Source: JAZDLC01 sp043802345 (lineage in GTDB: Bacteria; Planctomycetota; B15-G4; JADJEK01). From it: a stretch of 18,473 bases of DNA. The stretch is from the NCBI GenBank assembly GCA_043802345.1, contig JAZDLC010000239.1, positions 1 through 18,473 on the forward strand, written 5' to 3'. Each line of letters begins with the position of its first letter. Positions within the stretch are counted from its first letter, which is position 1. The translations under genes were made by a program, and so were the position numbers. Below the pieces are notes generated by a model that was given only the letters and a program-made list of their open reading frames with translations, was not told where the DNA came from and ran no database searches. This document shows positions 8,701 to 14,530 of the stretch, one piece after another.

Positions 8701-9264
8701 TCGGACCTGCCCCTCTGCCGGGACGGCCGGCTGCGGATCCGCACCAACATGGAGGTCTTCTGGGACCAGATCTTCATCGGTCCCGAGGTGGACGTTCCGG
8801 AGCTGAGAAGGCATGTCCTCGAGCCGGAGGTGGCCGATCTCCGCCGCTTCGGATATCCCCGGGAGTACTCCCCCGACGGGCAGGATCCGACCCTCTACGA
8901 CTACCAGAGGCTCGACCACGGCGTGCCGTTCAAGATCATGAGCGGCGACTACACGAAGTTCGGCGATGTGAGGCCGCTGCTGAACTCCGTGGACGACCGG
9001 TTCGTGATCATGGGTCGTGGCGAGGAACTCAGGTTGGAGTTCGACGCACGGAAGTTGCCGCCGCTTCAGGAGGGTTGGGCCCGGACGGTGGTGCTGCACA
9101 GCGACGGGTACTGCAAGGACATGGATCTGTACACCGCCTTCCCGGACACGGTCGGCCCGCTGCCACACCACGGGATGGAGAACTATCCTCCGGTCCAGCC
9201 CAACAGCGCGGAAACCGCCGGCTGGCAAACCCGGCGAGTTCTCGGGGAGAACGAGGGGGAGTAG
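5791..9264 (+). CDS. TPR + FG-GAP/VCBS + ASPIC/UnbV (CRTAC1-type) lipoprotein with large unknown C-terminal module
   Basis: From the 5791 start the protein has 1157 residues. Residues 1-20 are a lipoprotein signal (ALLPGC, Cys20; Pro at -2 is unusual). About residues 45-240 hold tetratricopeptide-like helices (AVKEFEEVVRLAPNW, AHYSLGVMYRDLSREDDALRCF). About residues 295-630 hold seven FG-GAP/VCBS calcium-binding-type repeats, such as DLNGDGRLDVC, DADGDGDPDLYL, DADHDGDLDLFVAN and DLDLDGNLDLALLD, predicting a beta-propeller. About residues 665-730 match the ASPIC/UnbV domain (GTGLLGRTLSPSSGYLSS, HFGLGP, VRLAWPDG). Residues 740-1157 form a further module starting CPVLFCWDGDRYSFVTDFLG, with LYLNGWVEYTYSHVNYAAYQ and PLPHHGMENYPP later. 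I recognise similar tails in Acidobacteriota-like CRTAC1 proteins but know no function. It is probably on the cell surface or in the periplasm. It follows the amidase gene with essentially no gap. A related protein faces it at 9435-11087. Confidence 0.88.
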   Translation: MLRPALQLSILVLCALLPGCSDEKPGAVDAPATDSLPLEQIDQVLQHFNRGVGLMDRHEPGGAVKEFEEVVRLAPNWISGRLDLGIALLNTSDDEGHARAAAALGWVTENHPDNPYAHYSLGVMYRDLSREDDALRCFQRVLEIDPGDPDTHYQLAMLLANTDVAAARAHLEAVLKAIPHHESAVYRLQALMRESGEEEQAARLVERFQELKDKKAGVAIGMKYGEMGRYAEVIRAFELEREPRPAGPATELKDVAAEIGLDGATECVPGWPGEERTQWARLGASAFGPGLGVADLNGDGRLDVCMTGTAAGVDLYLAEGERFRKLAETGIDGENSVGAFFGDADGDGDPDLYLTCAGRNRLYRNEDGLLYTDITDRSGTAGDELLSVGASFVDADHDGDLDLFVANFCSWPLADTESPGAPNALFRNNGDGSFTDVAKEAGVDGGPAPSVGVLPFDADGDMDLDLYVINHRAKNDLFLNDRIGRYRAAGERFAVLADDGAGTGALLGDFDRNGLDDLLLLRGPEPPVLYTCAAPGRFNGNERPLLGGFSRAQSALAGDLDLDGNLDLALLDTGPAGALRHALLMNQGDGTFAAPVWFGQEHAVSEARGAVAADLNGDGSLELLVARAGASPEIFRGEPPAGNHWLEVVPFLMSEREGLWLDPNASGMHLEVQTGTGLLGRTLSPSSGYLSSPPLLAHFGLGPAVKSDYVRLAWPDGTIQSELEIAADQVWQINKISRKPSSCPVLFCWDGDRYSFVTDFLGVGGVGFFVKPGEYAPPDPTEDVRIPPEQTGLRNGRYSLRVVEPLEEVAYIDQLQLFVYDHPADLELYPDERFTGTPPFPTGRAQAVRERIFPETATDDRGRSVLERLLRVDRQYVEPPTIEGMVGYAADHWVELDFGDRLRDVPGRRILYLNGWVEYTYSHVNYAAYQAGLEMRSPAIEVPDGQGGFRVAIPEAGFPAGLPRMMTLDVSDLPLCRDGRLRIRTNMEVFWDQIFIGPEVDVPELRRHVLEPEVADLRRFGYPREYSPDGQDPTLYDYQRLDHGVPFKIMSGDYTKFGDVRPLLNSVDDRFVIMGRGEELRLEFDARKLPPLQEGWARTVVLHSDGYCKDMDLYTAFPDTVGPLPHHGMENYPPVQPNSAETAGWQTRRVLGENEGE

Positions 9265-9434
9265 GGGGCCTGCCCTTGCAGAATCGAACTCGTACGAAAC
9301 GCACGTTCCGGTGGCCGAGGCGGTCGAGTCGAGGGGATACTGAGGGAAGCCCGCCGCAGAGGGACCTATGGCAAGCATCCGACGCGACTGAGTACGAACA
9401 CGAACACGCGCACGGAACGAATGCCCGCCTTCCC

Positions 9435-11087
9435 CTACCCCCGCGTCACGGTGTGGTCCGTCCGAACCGGCACGTCCTCCACGACCTGCACCGCACCGTC
9501 GGGCCAGGTCACCTCGAGCGTGACGGACTCCTCGCCCTCGGGAAGGCCGAAGTGGGCCATCACCTCGTTGGCGGACATGAAGCTCGTGCCGCTGCAGATC
9601 CAGCGGTACTGGGTCGAGGAGCCCGCCCTGGCCGCGATCCGGCTCCCGGTGGCGAACAGGTCGTGCCCTTCCAGGCGATCCCTGAGGCGAACGATCAGCC
9701 AGTTCCCTCCGTCCCGGTCGTTTCTCAGCACCCGCACGGGACCGCTGCGCTCGCAGACGACGATGTCCACGTCCCCGTCCCCGTCGAGATCTCCGAAGGC
9801 CGCGCCGCGATCGCAGTGCTTCTCGGCCAGCCAGTCTCCCGCGACGGAGGCGTCCATGCGCTCGAACCGCTTTCCCTCACGCTGGTACAGCACCGGCACC
9901 TGGCGGTAGTTCCACCCCTGTTCGGCACAGAGCGCTTCCGGATAGATGTGGCCGTTGAAGAAGATCAGGTCCTCGTCCGTGTCGTGGTCGAAGTCGAAGA
10001 AGCAGGTGGCCCAGCTCAGGAATGGCCGGCCGTCGAGGTACAGGCCGTACGCCCGGGTTCGGTCCTCGAACATCAGTCGGCCCTTGTTCACATGCAGCGT
10101 GTTCGTGTCGAGCATGAAGTTCGTGGTGAACAGATCCGGCAGACCGTTGCCGTCCGCGTCGCCGACGCCGATTCCCATGGTCGCCTGGCCGGCTCCATCC
10201 TCATTGAGCGCCACTCCCGCGAGCACTCCGACCTCCTCGAACTTGCCTCCTCCGAGCCCCTGGAACAGGAAGCTGGCCCGGGAATCGTTGCCGACGTAGA
10301 TGTCCGGCAAGCCATTGCTGTCGAAGTCGAGGATGACGACTCCCAGGCCGTACGACGGGGGCCGGGCCCGGATTCCGGACTCTTCGCTCACATCCTTGAA
10401 GGTGCCGTCGCCCTGGTTCTCGAAGAGCTGGTCAGGGACGCACGGAAGGCCCATGGGGCCCTTCATCACCGGGACGCCCATGAACGTGTCCTGCGGAGCG
10501 GGCCCTGTGTGCGGCAGGACCGCGTAGTTCGCCACGTACAGATCCAGGTCCCCGTCTCCATCGATGTCGCCGAACGAGGAGCCGGAGCTCCACGCATCAC
10601 CCTGGATGCCGGCCTGGTCGGTGACCTCCACGAAGCCGCCCTTTCCGGTGTTCTTCAGCAGCGCGTTCTTGCCGTAGCAGGTGACGAACAGGTCGATGAG
10701 GCCGTCGCCGTCGTAGTCGCCCTGGGAGGCTCCGAATCCCCAGCGGTGGAAGTCCAGGCCGGACTTCCCGGTGACATCAAGGAAGCGCAGGCCGCCCCTG
10801 TTCTCGAACAGCCTCCCCCCCGGGCCGTTCTCGGGATCCCTGATGGTGGCGCCGTTCGGCACGAAGACGTCCGGATCCCCATCCGCGTCGAAATCGATCA
10901 GGGCCAGGCCGTTCCCCTTGACCTCGAACAGCCGTGTGGGCGGATTGTCCCCGCTCGTCAGTGTCATCTCGATCCCGCACTCGGCGGTGACGTCGGTGAA
11001 ATGCGGGGCATGGACTCCCCCCGCCCTCGGCGCGCCCGCCAGGGAACAGAAGAGCGGCAGGAGAATACACGGCAGCACGGGGTCCAT
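9435..11087 (-). CDS. Secreted FG-GAP/ASPIC-UnbV (CRTAC1 family) protein
   Basis: The chosen ATG gives 550 residues. The frame stays open upstream to 11267, but the 60 extra residues look non-coding, while the residues after the chosen Met form a signal peptide (hydrophobic CILLPLFCSLAG, likely cleavage after Ala-Gly-Ala19). There is no clear ribosome binding site, so the start is moderately certain. The body is a run of FG-GAP/VCBS repeats (DFDADGDPDVFV, DYDGDGLIDLFV, DIDGDGDLDLYVANY, DFDSNGLPDIYVGN, DADGNGLPDLFTTN, DLDGDGDVDIVV) predicting a calcium-binding beta-propeller. It ends with an ASPIC/UnbV domain (GSRIAARAGSSTQYRW, MAHFGLPEGEE, VTWPDGAVQVVEDV). Compared with its convergent neighbour at 5791-9264 it lacks the TPRs and the long C-terminal module. 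Its role is unknown; the family is often outside the cell. The 170-base gap to the neighbour's stop shows no clear terminator. Confidence 0.88.
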   Translation of the reverse strand: MDPVLPCILLPLFCSLAGAPRAGGVHAPHFTDVTAECGIEMTLTSGDNPPTRLFEVKGNGLALIDFDADGDPDVFVPNGATIRDPENGPGGRLFENRGGLRFLDVTGKSGLDFHRWGFGASQGDYDGDGLIDLFVTCYGKNALLKNTGKGGFVEVTDQAGIQGDAWSSGSSFGDIDGDGDLDLYVANYAVLPHTGPAPQDTFMGVPVMKGPMGLPCVPDQLFENQGDGTFKDVSEESGIRARPPSYGLGVVILDFDSNGLPDIYVGNDSRASFLFQGLGGGKFEEVGVLAGVALNEDGAGQATMGIGVGDADGNGLPDLFTTNFMLDTNTLHVNKGRLMFEDRTRAYGLYLDGRPFLSWATCFFDFDHDTDEDLIFFNGHIYPEALCAEQGWNYRQVPVLYQREGKRFERMDASVAGDWLAEKHCDRGAAFGDLDGDGDVDIVVCERSGPVRVLRNDRDGGNWLIVRLRDRLEGHDLFATGSRIAARAGSSTQYRWICSGTSFMSANEVMAHFGLPEGEESVTLEVTWPDGAVQVVEDVPVRTDHTVTRG

Positions 11088-11232
11088 GGGCGTGAAGCAT
11101 GCTAGCAGTCCCCCGAGAAACCGCGCAATGCCGCGAGGACAGGCCCCTGATCTTCTCCAGCGAGTCGGCGGCATTTCACGGTTTCCGCGAGACAGACCTT
11201 GATCGACGGGCCGAGAAATCGTGGGGTGTCCA

Positions 11233-11241
11233 GGGAGGGAG
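11233..11241 (+). promoter_or_regulatory. Ribosome binding site fixing the GTG start of the helicase
   Basis: The purine-rich GGGAGGGAG ends 7 bases before the GTG at 11249. It marks this as the start rather than the in-frame ATG at 11099, whose 50 extra residues resemble no helicase N-terminus. Confidence 0.65.
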
Positions 11242-11248
11242 ACAGCAA

Positions 11249-13702
11249 GTGAGTGGCCGGTTTCCAAACGACGAACAGCGGGCCGTGATCGAAGGTCAGA
11301 AGGGGGCCCGGCTCATCCTGGCGCCGGCGGGGACCGGAAAGACCCGCGTGATGGCCGCGCGTCTGGCCTTCGCGGTACGCGGAGGACTCGATCCCGGGAG
11401 AACCCTTTCCGTCACCTTCACCAACCGGGCCGCCCGGGAGATGGCTGCGCGGGTGGCGGAGACCCTCAAGGATCGGGCGCGCCAGGCGCGGATCGAGACC
11501 TTTCACGGGCTGTGCGCCTGGATCTTGCGCAGCGAGGCGCCAACCCTGGGGTTTCCCAGGGACTACGTCATCTACGACGAGCTGGACTGCATTGACCTGC
11601 TGAAGCAGATTCTCGCCCGGGCGAAGGGGGCGATTCGCAGCGAGCCGCCCGCCCGGTTCTTCTGGCGCCTGTCGGAGCGCAAGTCGAATGCCGTGGGGAA
11701 GGAGCTGTCGCTGGCCCGCATCCTCCCGCTCTTCCAGGGTCCGGGAGAGAGCCAGGAGAGGCTGGTCGCGGAGAGGTACCACCTGGTGCTGGCGGAGCGG
11801 CACGCGCTTGACTTCAGCGATCTGGTGCATCGGGTGCGGGCGCTGTTCGAGCACGATCCGCCTTCCCGGAAGAAGTGGGCCGATCGCTTCCAGTGGATCC
11901 AGGTGGACGAGGTTCAGGACACCCACTTCTCGGAATACGAGGTGATCCGCTGCCTGGCTGAACGGCATGGGAATCTGGCCCTGTTCGGGGATGTGGACCA
12001 GACCATCTACGAATGGCGGGGCTCGAATCCCGGGGACGTGCTCAGGCGCTTCGACCGCGAGTTCGGTCCGGTGAGAAGGCACTTCCTCACCATCAACCAC
12101 CGTGCCACCAAGAGACTCCTCGCCGCATCCGACCGGTTCGCGGAGACCTTCGAGGAGCGGCGGACCCACCCGGTGCCCCATCCCACTCTCCCCGAGGGGG
12201 ATCCTGTCGTGACTCGCGTGTTCGAGGATCCGCAGGCCGAGGCGCGCTGGATCGCCGGCCGGATTCCCGCGCTGATCGCGGCGGATCCGCAGGGAAGGAT
12301 CGGGATCCTGGCCCGCACGCACCGGCGGCTCGAGGTGATCTCGTCTGAACTCGCGCGGCGGGAGATCGAGCACGTCACCGTCGAGCAGTTCGAGTTCTTC
12401 CGCCGTCAGGAAATCAAGGACGCGCTGGCGCGCCTCAGGATCCTGCTCAACCCGGCCGACTCGGGAGCCGCGCGCAGGATCCTGACCCGGCCCGCCAGCG
12501 GAGTAGGCAGGGAGACGCTAGCGACTCTCTACGAGCAGGGACCCTCGGCCGGGCTGCGTCTCACCGACCTGTTGGAGCTGGAGACGCATCAGACCGGCGA
12601 TCCCTTTAGGAGGCTGCAGGATGCCCTCTCGGCAGGCGAGGTCGTGGTCTTCGACGTCGAAACCACCGGGCTCTCGAGGCAGGTCGACGAGGTGATCGAG
12701 ATCGCGGCGAGCCGGATTCGCGCCGGCAAGGAGGATGAGTCGTTCCATCGTTTTCTCCGGCCGACGCGGCCGGTGGGCGACTCGGAGCGGATCCACGGCT
12801 GGTCGGATGCCTTTCTCGCAAAAAGGGGCGAGGATCCGCGGCAGGTGCTGTCCGACTTCTCCCTGTTCGTGCGGGACGGCCACATCGTGGGGCACAACGT
12901 CCGTTTCGACCTGGAGATGCTCCGGCAGCAGTGCAGAAGGGTGGCGCTCGATTGGCAGCCTTGCTCCTATGACGACACGCTGGACCTGGCGCGCAGATTG
13001 GTCCAGGCAGAGCGGTACGATCTCTTGACCCTGACCCGGACGTTGGGGCTGTCATCGCGTCCGTCTCACCGCGCGGACGACGATGTCGGCGCCACCGTCG
13101 AGTTGCTTCTCTGTCTCGAGCCGCTGCTCCGCGAGGGAGCGGGTCAGCGAGAGGCGCTGCTAAAGAAATGCGCGGCCCCGTTCGAGCCGGTGGCGAGGAT
13201 GATCGGGCGGTGGAGAGACGCCTGCTCGAAGATCCGCCCGCCTGATCTGCTGAATCTGATGCTCGAGGAGTCGGGACTCCGGCGCTTCTACGAGGCCAGT
13301 CCGGCCCGGCTCGACCACCTGCGGCGGCTGGTGGAGTTCTTCCGCCAGCGGGACGAACCTTCACACGATCCGCTTTCGGCCATGGAAGGCCTCGCGCAGC
13401 AGGCCGCGCTGGCGCGCAACGTGGACCACCTGGTCGAGGGGGATGCGCGCATTCCGGTGGTGACGGTGCACCAGTCGAAAGGCCTTGAGTTCGATACGGT
13501 GATCCTCGCGGGACTCTGTGAAGGCGAGTTTCCGAGCTTCCTGGCGGAGCGCGAGAATCGACTGGAAGAGGAGAGGCGGCTCTTCTACGTCGGGCTCACC
13601 CGGGCGAAGAGGCGGCTCATCCTGACAGGTCACGAGGTCGACGACCGGGGCCGGCATCAGGGAGCCAGCAGGTTCCTCCGGGATGTCGGGGGCGGGCCGT
13701 GA
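11249..13702 (+). CDS. UvrD/Rep-type SF1A DNA helicase with inserted DEDDh 3'-5' exonuclease
   Basis: From the GTG start the protein has 817 residues. The helicase half has the Q motif FPNDEQRAVI (Gln10), Walker A APAGTGKT (Lys31), motif Ia TFTNRAAREM, motif II QVDEVQDT (Asp220-Glu221), motif III LFGDVDQTIYEWRG and motif IV INHRATKRLL. After the 2A segment FFRRQEIKDALARLRILL comes an inserted exonuclease at about residues 463-625: VVVFDVETTGL (Asp469, Glu471), HNVRFDLEML (Asp554) and HRADDD (His607, Asp612), a complete DnaQ-like DEDDh set. Helicase sequence then resumes, with motif V VVTVHQSKGLEFDTVILAG and motif VI RLFYVGLTRAKRRLIL. The insert therefore sits in the 2B region. The protein should use ATP to unwind DNA 3'-5' and could degrade a freed 3' end; the combined activity is inferred. 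It is a single gene, divergent from the FG-GAP gene and convergent with the histone-like gene. Confidence 0.93.
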   Translation: MSGRFPNDEQRAVIEGQKGARLILAPAGTGKTRVMAARLAFAVRGGLDPGRTLSVTFTNRAAREMAARVAETLKDRARQARIETFHGLCAWILRSEAPTLGFPRDYVIYDELDCIDLLKQILARAKGAIRSEPPARFFWRLSERKSNAVGKELSLARILPLFQGPGESQERLVAERYHLVLAERHALDFSDLVHRVRALFEHDPPSRKKWADRFQWIQVDEVQDTHFSEYEVIRCLAERHGNLALFGDVDQTIYEWRGSNPGDVLRRFDREFGPVRRHFLTINHRATKRLLAASDRFAETFEERRTHPVPHPTLPEGDPVVTRVFEDPQAEARWIAGRIPALIAADPQGRIGILARTHRRLEVISSELARREIEHVTVEQFEFFRRQEIKDALARLRILLNPADSGAARRILTRPASGVGRETLATLYEQGPSAGLRLTDLLELETHQTGDPFRRLQDALSAGEVVVFDVETTGLSRQVDEVIEIAASRIRAGKEDESFHRFLRPTRPVGDSERIHGWSDAFLAKRGEDPRQVLSDFSLFVRDGHIVGHNVRFDLEMLRQQCRRVALDWQPCSYDDTLDLARRLVQAERYDLLTLTRTLGLSSRPSHRADDDVGATVELLLCLEPLLREGAGQREALLKKCAAPFEPVARMIGRWRDACSKIRPPDLLNLMLEESGLRRFYEASPARLDHLRRLVEFFRQRDEPSHDPLSAMEGLAQQAALARNVDHLVEGDARIPVVTVHQSKGLEFDTVILAGLCEGEFPSFLAERENRLEEERRLFYVGLTRAKRRLILTGHEVDDRGRHQGASRFLRDVGGGP

Positions 13703-13794
13703 CGGCCGGTTGAGGAACGCTGCATTTCGCGCCGTGCGCGGATCTGTCCGTCCTCGAATCCCGGAGTGGATACCAACGCCCCTGCAAAGGCGAA

Positions 13795-13824
13795 GGGCTC
13801 CACCGGGCAGTCCCGGAAGAGCCC
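13795..13824. terminator. Strong hairpin between convergent genes, candidate bidirectional terminator
   Basis: GGGCTC at 13795-13800 pairs with GAGCCC at 13819-13824. Inside it CCGGG (13803-13807) pairs with CCCGG (13812-13816) around a CAGT loop. A symmetric 2x2 internal loop (CA/AA) separates the two stems. It lies 21 bases after the stop of the histone-like gene (-) and 92 bases after the helicase stop (+). No long T run follows on either strand, so termination strength is uncertain. Confidence 0.45.
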
Positions 13825-13845
13825 CGCCTCCTCGAGCCGACCTGA

Positions 13846-14055
13846 TTAGAGGTCGTTCGGGCGCATCGTGGAGCGCTTGTTCGACGTGGTGCGGTCGGCC
13901 GCACAGTCGATCATGGCGTGGACTTTCTCGCTGATCGCCTCGAGCAGATCTCCTGATGCCATCAGGCCCTTGCTGCGGACGTAGTCCTTGACCTTGCTGC
14001 CCACGACAAGAACGTCACGCTTACCTTTTTTGCTGGCTTTCTTCTTGGCCGCCAT
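13846..14055 (-). CDS. Small lysine-tailed protein with histone-fold signature (bacterial histone-like)
   Basis: The ATG at 14053-14055 is preceded by GGAGGG 4 bases upstream and gives 69 residues. Residues 1-13 are a basic tail with eight Lys/Arg (MAAKKKASKKGKR). Residues 19-30 (GSKVKDYVRSKG) fit a short first helix, and 34-59 a long amphipathic second helix (SGDLLEAISEKV...DRTTSN). The end, KRSTMRPNDL, aligns with the archaeal HMfB segment RKTIKAEDI. It keeps Arg61 and Asp68 seven residues apart, as in the histone R-D clamp, and Thr63 of the R-T pair. The third helix would be very short, as in known bacterial histones. The predicted role is dimeric DNA binding or chromosome organisation. 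This rests on pattern recognition, not a database search. The leader holds an 8-base inverted repeat and a possible promoter. The frame is open upstream to 14166, but that part is not protein-like. Confidence 0.75.
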   Translation of the reverse strand: MAAKKKASKKGKRDVLVVGSKVKDYVRSKGLMASGDLLEAISEKVHAMIDCAADRTTSNKRSTMRPNDL

Positions 14056-14059
14056 TTGA

Positions 14060-14065
14060 CCCTCC
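14060..14065 (-). promoter_or_regulatory. Ribosome binding site of the histone-like gene
   Basis: On the minus strand GGAGGG lies 4 bases before the ATG at 14055. It picks this start over upstream in-frame starts up to 14166. Confidence 0.65.
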
Positions 14066-14078
14066 AGTGATTGGGGAG

Positions 14079-14101
14079 TGAGCGGACTGTTGCTCCGCTC
14101 A
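14079..14101. repeat. 8-base inverted repeat in the leader of the histone-like gene
   Basis: TGAGCGGA at 14079-14086 and its exact complement TCCGCTCA at 14094-14101 flank a 7-base spacer. The repeat ends 24 bases before the ATG of the histone-like gene. A short direct repeat, TGATTGG, lies on either side (about 14068 and 14103). It could be an operator for a dimeric regulator or an RNA hairpin near the ribosome binding site. Confidence 0.5.
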
Positions 14102-14167
14102 TTGATTGGCGGGAAGGTAGCGCTGCTGGAATGGAGCTTCAAGCGCGAAACGGCTATTTCTCGCATT

Positions 14168-14197
14168 CTGATAGCGCAAATCGCCGAGTTGCGTCAA
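14168..14197 (-). promoter_or_regulatory. Candidate promoter of the histone-like gene
   Basis: On the minus strand TTGACG (14197-14192) and TATCAG (14173-14168) are 18 bases apart. Transcription would start near 14161 and place the inverted repeat in the leader. The -35 matches 5 of 6 consensus bases and the -10 matches 4 of 6. Confidence 0.35.
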
Positions 14198-14530
14198 ATC
14201 GAGGGTGCCCACGGACGGATCGGATTCGGGGCCGGCCGTGAGCGTGGGAGGGGTCCGAGGAGGAGTCGTATCCGGGGACAGCTTCCGCTGGATCCTCGCC
14301 GGCGGGCGTCTGGCGGGCAGAACGGGCCCTTCGGTCTGGGAGCGATGTTCTTTCCAATCAGCAACTTGTGTCGTTTCCTCGAGGTGCGCCACGCGAGACC
14401 GGCTATCCTGTGCCCCTCCCTCACTACCTGCGTGAATCTCCATGGGACCGTCCCTGCTCTCTCCTGGCGCCGAAGGGACTGCTGCTCCTTCTCGGGTGCG
14501 GCGCCTACGCATGAGCGTGCCTCAATAAGT

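Larger units (their letters stand above)
14056..14530. other. Intergenic region between the histone-like gene and the APC permease
   Basis: These 475 bases lie upstream of two divergent genes. The left part holds the ribosome binding site, inverted repeat and candidate promoter of the histone-like gene. In the right part, 14200-14530, I found no convincing gene, promoter or RNA. The permease frame is open across it back to 14078, but the translation there is arginine-rich and lacks the character of the permease. Confidence 0.55.

Noticed and set aside
7383..11105. A 1240-residue open frame spanning the two FG-GAP genes and the gap between them
   Set aside because: It is out of frame with one real gene and antisense to the other. 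Its translation is low-complexity Arg/Gly/Pro-rich, as expected of a shadow.
11099..11248. N-terminal extension of the helicase from the ATG at 11099
   Set aside because: The GTG at 11249 has a strong ribosome binding site and begins right before the Q motif, as usual for this family.
13728..13740. CGCGC-CGT-GCGCG hairpin after the helicase gene as a terminator
   Set aside because: Only five pairs without a T run; the longer hairpin at 13795-13824 is the better candidate.
14078..14530. N-terminal extension of the permease by ~150 residues
   Set aside because: The extension is arginine-rich and unlike any permease N-terminus. The family's first helix starts about 20 residues after the chosen ATG.
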